Part shown: positions 20,369 through 32,393 of the stretch, piece after piece
Numbering within the stretch: the first letter of the stretch is position 1
Layout of the letters: each line of letters opens with the position of its first letter
NCBI GenBank assembly: GCA_009763385.1
Contig: CM019831.1
Location: forward strand, 116,161,432 to 116,225,431
From: Coix lacryma-jobi var. lacryma-jobi
Lineage: Eukaryota > Streptophyta > Magnoliopsida > Poales > Poaceae
Length of the DNA stretch: 64,000 nt
Direction: 5' to 3'
The notes under the pieces: model-generated
Databases searched by the model: none
Seen by the model: only the letters and a program-made list of their open reading frames with translations
What the model was told of the DNA's origin: nothing
Position numbers and translations under genes: made by a program

Positions 20369-20463
20369 GAACTGGTAGAATGGGAGTTCAGGAACCACGA
20401 AGACATGAAAATGCATGTGTGTGCAGCTATATGTTGCTTTAGTCTCTCACAAACGATTTCAAG
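20369..20463 (+). CDS. Orphan exon-like segment of an unrecognised host gene
   Basis: Ninety-five bases sit between a good acceptor (TAGTTTGCAG) and a donor (TTTCAAG/GTACTC). They are open in one frame as ELVEWEFRNHEDMKMHVCAA then ICCFSLSQTIS, leaving two bases over. Composition, size and splice borders look like an internal exon of a normal plant gene rather than transposon sequence. I do not recognise the protein. Upstream is the N gap; downstream the presumed intron is interrupted after 160 bp by a Copia LTR at 20624. No second exon is seen in the window, so this may be the edge of a real gene hidden left of the gap or a captured fragment. Confidence 0.4.
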
Positions 20464-20623
20464 GTACTCTTTGTGCCATTCTTAGGATTACTTTTTCTGA
20501 CATATTTCTGTAGTTCATTTATAGTTGTAATACTATAGTACTAATTGCTTCACTTACAAGGTTTGGTTTCTGTAAATTGGCACACTAAAATTGTATATGT
20601 ATGCAATAAGACACTTTAATACT

Positions 20624-20877
20624 TGTTAGATTATATATATTATTTCCTGTTTATGGGTTTGGGCCTGGTTATGCCGGACAACCCTTTGTTGTATAGATTG
20701 GATGTGGATTGGGCCTTGGTTTAGCCGGCCATCCCTGTTATGGTTAGAGAGATATGAGGAGATCTTGTTTTGGTTCTGTTTCTATAAGCCACAAGATCTC
20801 CTCCACCCTATATATACACGTACATAGGCTTCTCTAATCAATCAATCTATTGTCCCCAGCAATCTCTATTACTTTCA
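20624..20877 (+). mobile_element. 5' LTR of a short-LTR Copia element
   Basis: Starts TGTTAGATTATATATAT and ends TATTACTTTCA (254 bp), directly followed by a tRNA-Met type primer site. TATATATA at 20809-20816 is a likely core promoter. Confidence 0.85.
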
Positions 20878-20891
20878 TGGTATCACGAGTC
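20878..20891 (+). promoter_or_regulatory. Primer-binding site, tRNA-Met type
   Basis: TGGTATCACGAGTC immediately after the LTR. It closely resembles TGGTATCAGAGC, the complement of the initiator tRNA-Met 3' end used by plant Copia elements. Confidence 0.8.
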
Positions 20892-21004
20892 TAGGTTTAC
20901 TTTCCTTCTCTCATCGCCTCCTTCCACACACGCGGCCGCTTCCTTCCACGCGCGATGCCCCGCAGCCTTCTCGTCGCTTCCTCCCGCGCGCGACTCCCGC
21001 AGCC

Positions 21005-21876
21005 ATGAGTGAAGTGACGATTCCCCCTCCCTCCTCCAGCACCGCCACCACCCAGCAGAACCCGCCTCTCCAGGACAACGACGCGGCTCGCCTCGCGCCG
21101 CCACAGCGCGCTCTGCCAAGGAGGCGCACGAGCAGGCCGCCACGGCCGCGGAGGCAGCCCGCGCACCGCGCGGCTGAGGCTGCACGCGAAGCTGCGGCCA
21201 CGCACGCGGCCACCAACGCCTACGCAGCTGAAGCAGAGCGTGAAGCCACGCTCGCCCAGTAGGACCGCGACGCTGCGGACGCTCGCGTCCGTGCCACGCT
21301 CGACCGCGCCACTCGGGAGCGCGCGACGGCTGTTGGCCCTAAGGATCCAGAGGAATACCACCAGGAGGACGACGCCTCTATCGTTGCTGATCCCGATCTC
21401 CGCACCGCCCTCCTCCAGCACGAGGTTGCTGAGCTCCTCAACCTCCACGCACAAGCTGTGGCTGTCTAGAACGTACGCGCTCTCGTGCCCCTCGTTCTCG
21501 ATGTTACGTCGACGTTCTACGCCACTGGCGTGAGGCGTTCCTGCTTGCCGTCGGCCTGTACTCCCTCCAGAACCACGTACTTTCTGATGCATCTACTCCG
21601 GGCTCCTCCGACTGGGTTCGCATGGACTGTGTTGTCTGGACTTGGCTTCACGACACCATCTCCGACGAGCTTGCCGAGGCTGTCATCGAGCGCGGCACCA
21701 CTGCTCGCCTCACCTGGCTTAGGATCGAGTTAGTTTCTTGGCAACCGTGAAACGTGAGCCCTCTACCTCGACGCCGCTTTCCGCACCTTCACTCAAGGGG
21801 ACCTCGACATCACCTCCTGCTGTCGCAAGCTCAAGAGTATGGCTGACGCCCTTCGAGACCTCGGCGAGATCATCAC
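21005..21876 (+). pseudogene. gag: Copia gag, decayed and truncated
   Basis: From the ATG at 21005 (MSEVTIPPPSSSTATTQQNP) an alanine-rich, probably helical N-terminal region follows (EAAREAAATHAATNAYAAEA). A gag core with VGLYSLQNHVLSDASTPGSS, DCVVWTWLHDTISDELAEAV and LYLDAAFRTFTQGDLDI lies further on. Stop codons at 21259-21261 and 21466-21468 and several frame changes show loss of function. The core is of the UBN2/retrotran_gag type typical of Copia. It ends abruptly at 21876, where an Athila-like LTR is inserted; the remainder of this Copia element is not seen elsewhere in the window. Confidence 0.85.
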
Positions 21877-23129
21877 TGTTGACACTGGTTATCTATCAAA
21901 ATTAAAGGATAAATAAATATGAAAATGACATGAATTCAATCACCAATAAAGGTTTAGGGTTTTAATTGACAATATTCCACGAGTTTTGGTGAATTGTGAT
22001 TCTGCAGGGACTAACAGGAAAACCAGCACTGATTGCTTCCCCTAGAAGGAAACCGACGGGAGATAACGCAACCGCCAAGTCAGGAATACTCTAGAAGGAT
22101 CTAGAGGACACCAGAGGACACCACGAGGCGGGACACCCCGAGAGGCCGCCAGGTGGGACCGACCGGTCCCACCCTTAGACCGGTCAGTCTCCCCCTGGGC
22201 TCGATGGCCTCCGTCTTCTGGAAGCTTCCTCCACCGGCTTTGAGGATCCATCTTAGCCCTACATGAAGTCGGTTTGATCTAACGGCCGCGGTTGATCCCT
22301 CAGGGCTATATAAACAGGCCCCCAGGCCCCAGCGAAGATCAAGTCTCTTTTCAGAAAAGTCTATGCCTCATTCAGAAACCCTAGAAGAAGACTTCAAGAG
22401 CCAGCTATCAAGTAGAAGACTAAATACCCCTCTAGTTTAGGTTAGAAACTAGTCTTATACTAGAACTAGAAAGAGAGAGAGAGAGAGGAAGAGATCAAGG
22501 AGCTCCGGCCTGTCGGATCAACTTCTTCATCTTGTACCTGCGGATTCAAGTTCATCTTCAACTTGCTTCAGCGATTGTTTCGGTAATCAACGTCTATATT
22601 TAAGTTTGAGCTATTGTTCTTATTATTCTTAAGGTTTATGACTCTCTTTTGAGTACTTTAATTCTAGTCATTCTAGAGTTAGAGTAGTTGGATAGTGTAA
22701 GCGTGGTGCTTAGACTTGATAGCTCATAAATGTCTCCTATAACGCCGGTAGTAGTGGTTGTTCGCAAGGGTGACTCTTATAGCCTTGTTGATTCTTCTAT
22801 AGTCCACTTACCCGTGTGTAGGCTCGGTAGGATTATACATTTGCATAAAAGACTCATACTCTATTTGTGACCTTTTATGGCAACTTCCCCACTAAGAATA
22901 ATGCAAACATATCACTCTTAAATTGGAATTAGATTGCCTTAGTGATCCCCTCTATACTTCTAGCTTCTCCGTCCTTGTTAGCTACTCAGGGGTTAGACTT
23001 TAAGACTTAACACTATCCGTTCCTTTGGGTTCGATTTTAAAACTGGGTTACTCCGGTGAAGTGCTACATCGGTAGATTTTATCTGTGCGCTTGTGGATAA
23101 AGTAGAGTGTGCGTTAATTTATACCAACA
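21877..23129 (+). mobile_element. Athila-like element A, 5' LTR
   Basis: Starts TGTTGACACTGGTTATC and ends TTATACCAACA (1253 bp). It is followed after seven bases by a tRNA-Asp primer site. TATATAAA at 22307-22314 is a likely promoter; GACCGGTC-type motifs lie at 22160-22190. It interrupts the Copia gag after ATCAC (possible target site, 21872-21876). The LTR-to-primer spacing is as in Athila-type Gypsy elements. Confidence 0.85.
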
Positions 23130-23137
23130 AGCATTTC

Positions 23138-23154
23138 TGGCGCCGTTGCCGGGG
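23138..23154 (+). promoter_or_regulatory. Primer-binding site, tRNA-Asp type
   Basis: TGGCGCCGTTGCCGGGG matches the complement of the plant tRNA-Asp 3' end, the primer of Athila-type elements. Confidence 0.9.
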
Positions 23155-24062
23155 AACGTAGATCATCTTAAGTCTTAGTTTAACCTTATATTATACTTTT
23201 ATCTTTTCCTTTTTGTCCCAGTCTTTTCATCATTTTTGTGTTCATTCTTATGAATGTTGTTTTTGAATTCCACTCTTATCTATCACTACCACATGAGCAC
23301 AAGCTATAACCAGTAGAATCCTTACACGCCATCATAATACCTGGTTATTAGCTATGCCTACCTTTCCGCTGCACTGAGCATAGAAATATAATTATGAAAA
23401 TATTCCTTTGGGTATTTTGTCACTAACCTTCCCAGGTCTGGAGCAGAAAAAAACGAAGGAACAACAAACACAAGGTATGTCCAACCAATCATCATGTAAC
23501 ATTGAATCACATTCATCCAATCTTGATTTGTACAAACACCAAGTTTGGGGGATACACTTCGTAAGAACATCTCTTGCCATGTTGCTATGTTGGTTGTCCC
23601 CTACCTTTAAGATATGCTCATCATTGCTCTTTCATCACCATCTAAGTAAATCTCTATTATGCTTTCATATTACCTTTATTTGCTATAGTATTGTTTAGGT
23701 TTGAAGTACTTTCATACATCTCTTAAATGAAGCATGGTGCCTAGTTAGGAGTGGGTGATCTTGCTTTCAAAGGCCTTTTAAATTTAAGCATGCTTAGGTT
23801 AGAATGCCCTCTTAAATCAAATTAGACGTGGTGTCTAGGTTGGTTTTGAGCCGACAGTATGCTATAGTGGATGTTGGAATTTTTGTTGGACTAACCCCTG
23901 CAGGAAACTTTCAATATAAATTTGGGAAAGTTCGGAGATGAACTCACATGGAGATGAAGAGACACATGAACTTCAATAACTTTGCACAATGAAGAGTCAG
24001 CTCATTCATCTAGATGAAAGAACTGTGAGTATCAAAGTTTATTATTTTGTCTTCTACTGCAG
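23155..24062 (+). other. Athila-like element A, non-coding internal region
   Basis: No gag or pol. The right half (from about 23700) is clearly related to 39220-39540 of element B (shared GTTGGACTAACCCCTGCAG, GACTCAGCTCATTCATC, TTTATCTTCTACTGCA), and the relation stops at 24062. Contains CAAGTTTGGGGGATAC near 23540, a purine-tract-like motif. Confidence 0.7.
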
Positions 24063-24781
24063 TTATGCTTGATCCAAAAGCAACCATATACGGGGCCGGT
24101 GATAAACCTCTGAATCAATATCAATAAAAAGCAAGGCACACAAACCTGGATGAGGAGCAGTCCACGATCCTCTGCTATGGCTTCGTTGTCCTCGATCCGC
24201 TGAGTAGATGACAGTTCTAGCCATAGGGGCACTGGATCTAGCTGCACACGGCACAGGACGAGAGAGGAAGGAAGCTAGGGTTCCCTGTAGCAAAGTACCA
24301 CAAGGGGAAGAGAGGGAGGAGGCGTCGCCAGGAAGGCAGCCACACCGAAGGCCACCGGCGGTGCCTGGATGCGTCGTGCCTTGGTCGGAGATAGCAACCG
24401 TCGGCGGCGACACATGGCTCAGCGCCACAGGTCGAGAGTGCCAGTAGACACGTCCGTGGAGCTTGGCCACAGCCGCAACCGGTGAGGAAGGGCCAAAACC
24501 CTAGTTCTGGTGGTGGTGGCTGGCAATCTCGCAGGAGGAGCAACAACGACGCTCTGGAGATAAATAGATCGAGAGATCAAGAGAGAGGTTTTTCTGCGAC
24601 AAAGATCGAGAGAGGTTGAGAGAGAGGAAAAGACATACACCTAGGGTTACACGGAGTAGATGAGACCACACGAACCAGCGGGAGGACGTCGTATGTGGGG
24701 GGGTAGGTAGCTGCGCCGGCGAGCACCGGCAAGCACCGGTCGGCCGTGTCGTGCCCTGGGACGGAGATCATTGGAGGGGCA
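24063..24781 (-). other. Gene-like GC-rich fragment of unknown origin
   Basis: Minus-strand features look like a gene 5' end: a TATTTATC box near 24565, a pyrimidine-rich leader (CTCTCTCAACCTCTCTCGAT), an ATG at about 24222 opening MARTVIYSADRGQRSHSRGS, and a possible donor CCAG/GTTTGTGTG near 24148. A longer frame (24063-24470, 135 codons) covers the same region. I recognise no domain. It sits exactly where homology to element B ends, so it could be a host segment captured by element A, or older sequence next to a truncated element A. Confidence 0.4.
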
Positions 24782-24889
24782 TGTTGACGGTCCTTAATGT
24801 TAATATTATACCATCAACTAATGCATAGAATGATATTAAATGAACCATAAAGCATAGTTGTAGGGTTTGATTCTAACAAGTTCCGCGAG
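24782..24889 (+). mobile_element. Athila-like element B, 5' LTR, first part
   Basis: TGTTGACGGTCCTTAATG onward matches the start of the 3' LTR at 43451. It is cut at GCGAG (24885-24889) by the chromovirus and resumes at 37129. Confidence 0.93.
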
Positions 24890-27869
24890 TGTCACACCCC
24901 AATTTTAAGGATAAAATTGTGGCGGAAAACTCATGTGTGCCCAGGAAACAATCACACACATAAGTTAGACAAATTACAAGAAGGTGGCATCATCACATTG
25001 TTTATTACATAACGATAGTATCAACACAAGTATTACATCAAGCGAAACAAAAAATAACTGAACTGCTAACAAGATCTACTCCACAGGGAACGCTGACTGG
25101 GGGAAACCGCTAGCCTAGAAGTCCTCTGGGAAGTCGCCAACTGCACCTTCATCTGATACCCATCCGGGATTTGCCCAAAAAGAAGATAAACAACAAGCGT
25201 AAGTACTTCTCGTACTTAGCAAGCTAACACAGGGTTCATGAGGCTCAAAAGGCTGACACTGGCTGACTGCAGTTAGCTTTTAGGTTGGCAAAGTTTTAGC
25301 ATTAAGGTAAACGAATATGGTGCTTAACCCTTAACCCATGATCCATTTGTCCAACAAAGATAATTAAGACATCATAAGGTACCATCAACATAAAGTAAAC
25401 AGTTATTCAGGTATTATAGTTCTGCTAGTTTTCCGGGCCGCTCGTGACCGTGAGCACGGCTGTTATAACAGTTTTACACTCTGCAGAGGTTGTGCATCTT
25501 TACCCACAAGCCGTGTTACCCTTGTGCCCGAGGCGGCCAACCTCTTGATCCACTTCCGAGGTAGATCGGCGGGGCACACTATGAAGCCTTTCGTTGGTTC
25601 GTCTAACATGTTAGGGCCGCTAGGTTTCCTTGGCAAGCAGATGTAGTAACCCCCCTTTCCTATGGCACAAGGCCATCGCAGCTATACACATAGGAACAGG
25701 AGCAGCCCTACACCCAAAGTGGCAAGCCCCTTATGCGCCCTTTCGGGTCACCGCTAACAAGTTAGAAAAGGTCCAGTGTACTGAGCTAAAACCAGAGCCA
25801 TATAGCACTCATGGTAGCACTGTCAATCCCAGCTTTTGCTAACAGCAAGTTTTATTAACCGTTTAACAACATATCATCATGAGAACAAAGTTCATCATTG
25901 GACTGGATCAGTTATAAGTCAGTTGGCACTAGCATTCTACCCATATACATATATCCCACGGAGTCAAGAACATCACAGATAACAAAGCTAAGTGGGTCTC
26001 TAAGGTTGCTCAATTGGACACATGCATAAATGAGTAATTTAATGGTAAAGTGAAATAGGTGACAAGGAGATCCCATGCTAACTTGCCTTGGTTGTCGAAA
26101 GACTGATCTTCCTGCTGGTCGCTGAAAGAGGGGTCCAGGTCGTACCACACCGACTCACCGTCTACTCGATCACAAAACATCACCACGCATTCCAGGCGCA
26201 AACATACACAATGCAAACAAGGCTATCATTAGAACAGTACACCAAACAGTAATAAACAGAAATAAATCTTTGATAAAACTGAAGTACGCATTTCTACGAT
26301 CACAACAAGATTTGGTTCACCGAAAACGGAGTTACTATGCGAAAGATACGGCCGAAACGGTGTTTCTAAAGCCCTAAACAAGATTAACATAAACTCTGAA
26401 ACTAAACAGATCTACGCCGACTAACAGAGGCATAAACAGGTAGGAAACTAAATTACGAATCTAACGCAACTTGAACGGGTCAAAACGGAGCTAAAACGTG
26501 AATTTTATAAGCGTTTTAGTGTAGTGGCAAATCTGTAAATAGAGTGAAATCAATTTGAATTTAAAACGGAATTCAAACTGAATTTTAAATTAAACTGACG
26601 ACCGGCTGGACTGCGCCTCAAATCGGAAGGAACACAGGGGCCTGGTCAGGAATTTGCAAAGGCACAGCGAACAGTGCAAAAGGAGTGCGGGTTGATTCTC
26701 GATTTCTCCGGGGTTTCTTTAGCAAAGATCACCCCGAAGGGGTATCGGCCAACTGAGACCCTTGGATCTCTGATGGATGGATGGGATTAGATCAAGGGGT
26801 GCGCGAGGGTTGGGCGGCGCTTGCGCCGGCGGAAACAAACCGCGCGGCGGCGGGGCGAGCCCGCCACGGCGGCGCCATGGCTCCGAGGCCGGAGAGCTCG
26901 CCGGAGCTCACTGCTACGACCCTAGGGCCACCAAAATCTACGGGGAAGGTACGGGAAGAGAGAGGGGATGACGGCGAGGCTCACCGCGGCGTCAACCACA
27001 ACAGAGAGGGCTCGGAGACGGCGCAAAACGACGGGAGGCGGTCGCCGGAGAACTGCGCAAAAGAAATCCGGCGATTAGGGAAAAATGCGAGACCGAGGGA
27101 CCGAGAGGAAATGGCCCGGGGACTTCACCACCTCGGCGGGGAGCTCGGAGAGGCCTCGGACGGGATCGAGGAGACGGGCACGGCCGGATGGCGGCGGCGG
27201 GTGCTCGGACTCGACGGAGCTAGGCTCGGGAGCGGCGGCGGTTGCTCTGGAGCGCTGCGAAGAGAGGGCGAATGAGGGAAAAAGGAGCGGGGAAGGAGAC
27301 CGCGTCCACTTAAAGGACGAGGGAGAGACGGGGTCGTGGGAGAAGCGGGGGCGTGCGGCCGCGGCGGTTGCGCTCGGCGGCGACGCAGAGAAGGAGGGAG
27401 GAGGGGGCTGACACGCGGGCCCGGGTTGCCAGTGAGAGAGAGGGAGAGAAGGCGCGGCGGCGCAAACGGCGCCGAGCTGGGCCGCCAGTGGGCCGTGCGG
27501 GCGAAGGGGAAGGGAGGAGGGAGGCCCGGTGCGGGAGAAAAAAAAAGAAGGGAGGGAGCGCCGGCGGGTTGGGCCGCCAGACCGCTTGGGCCAGAAGAGG
27601 GGAAAAGAGAAAGAGAGAAAAGAAAAAACTTTTCATTTTATTTCAAGGCATTCCAAAACCATTTCAAAGAGAATTTGAATTCAAACCAAGTTTTGGCAAA
27701 AACCAGTCACTCAAATAAATCCAGTGCATCAGCATGAATGCATAAACATGTTGCCACTATTATTTTAATTCAACAGAAATTATTTAACCCCTAGGTTAAA
27801 TGCTCACAAAAAATCATAATTAAATCATTTTCACCTATTTTATTTTGGAGAAATTTTTAGGGTGTTACA
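24890..27869 (-). repeat. Chromovirus 3' LTR (left, element on minus strand)
   Basis: Plus-strand ends TGTCACACCCC and GGGTGTTACA; 2980 bp. Contains a GC-rich region (26770-27600) with long chance ORFs that recur in the other LTR. Confidence 0.95.
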
Positions 27870-27885
27870 ACTCTACCCCCCTTAA
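27870..27885 (-). promoter_or_regulatory. Chromovirus polypurine tract
   Basis: On the minus strand AAGGGGGGTAGAGT abuts the LTR start TGTAACACCC. This is the plus-strand DNA primer position. Confidence 0.85.
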
Positions 27886-27917
27886 GATGAATCTCGTCCT
27901 CGAGATTCGACTGGAGC

Positions 27918-28560
27918 TTACTCAAACAACTGCGGATAGGATTTCCGAAGATCTTCTTCTCTTTCCCAGGTAGCCTCTTCTTCTGTATATCTGTTCCACT
28001 GAACCTTGCACATCTTGATCACTCGGCTCCTGGTAACTCTTTCTGCTGTCTCTAAGATCTTTACAGGGTACTCTTCATAAGTGAGATCTTCTCCTATCTT
28101 GATCTCTTCCAGGGGAACTTGCTCTTCCGGCACCCTCAGACATTTCTTTAGCTGAGAGACATGGAACACATCATGAACGCCTGACAGCCTCTCAGGTAAC
28201 TCAAGCTGATAGGCCACTTCTCCACGTCTGGCCAAGATCCGGAAAGGACCTATGTATCTGGGTGCCAACTTTCCTTTCATGTTGAACCTCTTTACGCTTC
28301 TCATGGGTGACACTTTCAAATACACATAGTCTCCCACTTTGAAAACTAAGTCCCTCCTGCGAGTATCCGCATAACTCTTTTGTCGGGACTGAGCTATCCT
28401 CAAGTTATCCCGGATCGTCCTTACTTGATCTTCAGCATTTCTAAGAACATCCGGTCCGAACACTTGAGTCTCTCCTGTCTGATTCCAGAACAAGGGAGTT
28501 CTACACTTTCTACCATATAAGGCTTCAAAAGGAGCCATTTTGAGACTCTCCTGATGACTG
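27918..28560 (-). pseudogene. Chromovirus integrase C-terminus with chromodomain
   Basis: This frame carries the end of the integrase: MAPFEALYGRKCRTPLFW, the GPF-type region KLAPRYIGPFRILARRGEVA, VHDVFHVSQLKKC, and a terminal chromodomain-like segment (YEEYPVKILETAERVTRSRV ... CKVQWN ... EATWEREEDLR). In chromoviruses this domain directs integration to chromatin marks. It is separated from the rest of integrase by a frame break at about 28561-28572 and ends at the TGA/TAA before the purine tract. The segment itself is open for 206 codons from its first ATG at 28538. Confidence 0.9.
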
Positions 28561-30232
28561 TTGTTGTAGAGAATTCAGCATATGGCAGGCTTTTATCCCA
28601 ACTAGCCCCATGCTGAAGTGCACATGCTCTCAACATGTCCTCCAAGATCTGATTTATCCTTTCAGTCTGCCCATCTGTTTGTGGGTGATATGCAGAGCTG
28701 AAATTCAGCTTAGTTCCCAACGATTGGTGTACCTGATGCCAAAAATGAGAAGTGAACTGTGTCCCTCTGTCGGACACTATTTTCTTTGGAACACCATGCA
28801 AAGACACAATTCTCTCCATGTACAGTTCTGCTAACCTTGCCCCAGAATAAGTGGTCTTAACTGGTAGGAAGTGAGCGACCTTAGTGAGACGGTCAACTAT
28901 TACCCATATTGAGTCATAGCCTCTCTGTGTACGGGGTAATCCAGTGATAAAGTCCATTCCCACTTCTTCCCATTTCCACTCGGGTATCTGCATAGGTTGT
29001 AACAATCCTGCTGGTCTTTGATGTTCAGCTTTGACCTTCTGACAGGTGTCACATAGGGCCACATATTCTGCTACATCTCGCTTCAATCCATACCACCAGT
29101 ACTTTTCCTTCAGATCCAAGTACATTTTGGTACTGCCGGGATGTATGGAGTAGGCGGATTCATGCGCATCTCGCAGGATGGCATCACGGATAGTTTTCAC
29201 TTCAGGCACACATATCCTTTTTCCAAACCATAAGGTTCCATTTTCATCCATCCGGAAACCCGGTGCCTTTCCAAGCACTATGTTCTCTGCTATCTCTTGC
29301 AGTTTCTCATCTTTCAGCTGACCTTCACTGATTTCTTTCTCCAAGGTAGGTTCAACTGTTATCTCCACAGCATTGTTGGCAAAGCACAGGTTAAGATATG
29401 CCATTTCAGCTCTCAATTCAGCTGACATGTATTCCACTTGCAGTCCATTTGCATAAGTTTTTCTGCTCAAGGCATCGGCCACGACATTGGCCTTGCCTGG
29501 GTGATAATGTACCTCCAGGTCATAGTCTTTGATCAATTCTAGCCAACGGCGTTGCCTCAAATTCAGATCTGATTGAGTAAATATGTACTTCAGACTTTTA
29601 TGATCTGTGTACACATCACACCTATGCCCAACTAGATAATGTCTCCATATTTTTAGAGCATGGACAACAGCTGCTAACTCCAAATCATGAGTTGGATAGT
29701 TCACCTCGTGCTTTCTCAGCTGTCTAGATGCATAGGCTACTACTCTTCCTTCTTGCATTAGAACACATCCAAGTCCCAGACGAGATGCATCACAATAGAT
29801 GGAGAAGCTTTTGTTCAAGTCTGGCAGAACTAGGACTGGTGCTGAGGTCAATCTCCTCTTCAATTCTTCGAAGTTTGCCTGACACTTATCAGACCACACA
29901 AACTTAGCACTCTTTTCTAGCAAGGCAGTCATAGGCTTTGCAAGCTTGGAGAATCCTTCAATGAACCTCCTATAATACCCAGCCAAACCCAGAAAGCTTC
30001 GGATTTCACTGGCATTGGTTGGCGGGTTCCAGTCCAACACATCCTGCACCTTGCTAGGATCAACGGATATACCTCCGTTAGAGACTACATGCCCCAAGAA
30101 AGAGACTTCTTTCAACCAAAACTCACATTTGCTCCTCTTGGCATAGAGTTGATGCTCTCTCAACTTCTGCAGAACCATCCTTAGATGTTCAGCATGTTCC
30201 TCTTCTGTTTTAGAGAACACTAGAATGTCTGA
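28561..30232 (-). pseudogene. pol: Chromovirus RT C-part, RNase H and integrase core
   Basis: The second pol frame. It begins within the RT palm just after the catalytic motif (DILVFSKTEEEHAEHLRMVL), continues with RT thumb and RNase H (YCDASRLGLGCVLMQ, YTDHKSLKYIF), then the H2C2 zinc finger (HESAYSIHPG ... CDTCQKVK), and the integrase core with GMDFITGLP, IVSDRGTQF and a downstream TDGQTERINQ. Frame breaks at both ends (about 30225-30232 in the RT active site and about 28561-28572 in the integrase) split the polyprotein into three pieces. Apart from these, the 560-odd codons are clean. Confidence 0.93.
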
Positions 30233-32393
30233 ACACCACCACAAACTTATCCAGGTACTCCATGAACACTTTATTCATCAGATACATGAAGTAGGCTGGG
30301 GCATTGGTCAGTCCAAAAGACATTACTGTATACTCATACAATCCATACCGCGTTGTGAAAGCAGTCTTAGGAATGTCTGAGTTTCGGATTTTCAACTGGT
30401 GATACCCAGATCTGAGATCTATTTTGGAGAACACACATGCTCCTCTAAGCTGGTCGAAAAGATCATCTATCCGGGGTAGAGGGTATTTATTTTTAATGGT
30501 AACCTCATTTAGAGACCTATAGTCCACACACATCCTCTGGCTACCATCTTTCTTATCCACAAAGATTACCGGTGCTCCCCAAGGAGAAGCACTGGGGCGT
30601 ATATACCCCTTCTCTAGCAACTCATTAAGTTGCTTCTTAAGCTCTTCTAATTCATTTACCCCCATTCTATAAGGTCTTTTAGCTATTGGTGCAGTTCCAG
30701 GCAGTAATTCAATAATGAACTCAACATCGCGATCAGGTGGCATACCTGGCAGATCATCAGGAAAGACATCAGGGAACTCGTCCACCACCCGATCTTGCTC
30801 TGCACCACTAGCATCCATCTGGTTTATCGTGGCAGTCGGCTGCTCTTGCATCACCACTTCCACACAGATCCTGTCTCCCTTGGGTGTAGATACAACAACT
30901 GATCTTTCTTGACACTGAATGACAGCCCCATGTTGCTTCATCCAGTCCATACCCAAAATGAGATCTATGCCTGCTGTTCTCAGCACTATAGGCTTTACTT
31001 TAAATTCTACCCCCCTTAAGTTGACACTAGAGGTGGGGCTCCAAAAATTTGCAGGCATACTACCCCCTGGTGAGTTTACTATGATTGTTTCTTTCATTGC
31101 ACATAAAGGCACACCATGCATTCTAACAAATGACTGTGAAATGAAGGAATGCGAAGCACCAGAATCAAAAAGTATGGTTGCTGGGATTGAGTTGATACTG
31201 AACGTACCCATCATAACATCCGGTGCATCCAGGGCACTATCGGCAGCCACATGGTTCACTCGCCCAGTGTGAGGTGGACGAGCATTCTGCTTCTGATCTC
31301 CTGCTTGGTTCTGTGGAGTCTGTGGGTTCTGCTTCTTGGGACACTGGTGAGCATAGTGTCCAACCTCCCCACAGCGGTAGCAAGCGTTGGGGTTCTGCTG
31401 AGATGCATTCTTCATGGGAGCGGAGTTGGGTGCTCCCTGGCGTGATGCTTGGCTGCCCTGCTGCTGGTACCTCTGCCCTCCTGGCTGCTGCTGGTAGCGC
31501 TGACCACCTGACTGTTGTTGGTATGGAGGGCGCTGCTGGTTCTGGTTGCCTTGGGGTTGCTGTCCCCTGTTCCACTGGTTGGAGGAGCCTTGATTCCTCT
31601 GGGGGTAGCCTGGCTGGGGGTTGGTTCGGGGACGAGTGTTGCTCCCCGAAGACTGGCCTTGGAAGCTTCTCTTCTTTGCTTCCATCTCTTTCCGCTTGTT
31701 GTCAATAATAATCGCCCTATTGACCAGGGCCTGATAGTTTGGGTAGGTATTTGACATAAGCTGGAGCTGCAACCCATCATAAAGACCCTTCAGAAATCGG
31801 CGCTGCTTGTCTTTGTCTTGGGCCACATCCTGTGGGGCATAGCGCGACAGTTGGGCAAACTTGTCGCGGTATTCCGCCACTGACATGGACCCTTGCTTCA
31901 AGGAGCGGAACTCCTCTTGCTTCAGCTCTACGAGACCATCAGGGATATGATAGGATCTGAAGTTCTCCTTGAACTCCTGCCATGTAACAACTGGAGCATC
32001 TTGGGGACGGCCGAACATGTATGCATCCCACCAGTCTTGGGCTGCTCCCTGCAGTTGCCCAGAAGCGTAGAGCACTTTCTCATAATCTGTGCACTGGGCA
32101 ATGTTCAGCTGTTTCTCTACTGCACGAAGCCAGTCATCCGCCTCCAAAGGTTCAGAGGCATGAGTGAACACAGGTGGGTGGCCTTTCAGGAATTCTCCTC
32201 GACGGTCCCTGACTTGGAGAGGTTGGGGTGCTGCAGCTGGCGCCTGATCCAGGCGGTTCATCATGGCTTGCATCAGTTGAGTTTGCATCCCCATCAGCTG
32301 CTCGATGGTCACTGGCGGCGGTGGCGGTGGCGGGTCCATAGGAGCACCCCGCCCACGGCCACGGCCCCTTCCGCGTCCACCCCTTGCTGCCAT
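30225..32393 (-). pseudogene. gag-pol: Chromovirus gag-protease and RT N-part
   Basis: Opens at ATG 32393 (MAARGGRGRGRGRGRG, a basic Gly/Arg tail). Domains in order: Retrotrans_gag (about 60-190, DDWLRAVEKQLNI ... WWDAYMFGRP), a Gln/Gly-rich linker, a CX2CX4HX4C knuckle (CYRCGEVGHYAHQCP, about 335), an aspartic protease with FDSGASHSFIS (about 415), and the start of RT (RMCVDYRSLNEVTIKNKYPL, KIDLRSGYHQ). The frame ends at 30210 after a short deletion destroys the RT catalytic Asp-Asp motif near 30228. A CAG lies directly before the ATG and could be a splice acceptor. Gag and protease parts are intact. Confidence 0.94.

Noticed and set aside
20897..21592. 231-codon minus-strand ORF
   Set aside because: Antisense shadow of the GC-rich Copia gag remnant.
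26777..27737. Several long GC-rich ORFs (64-164 codons), repeated at 36174-36972
   Set aside because: They are in the two LTRs of the chromovirus, overlap in several frames and reflect GC composition; no domain.
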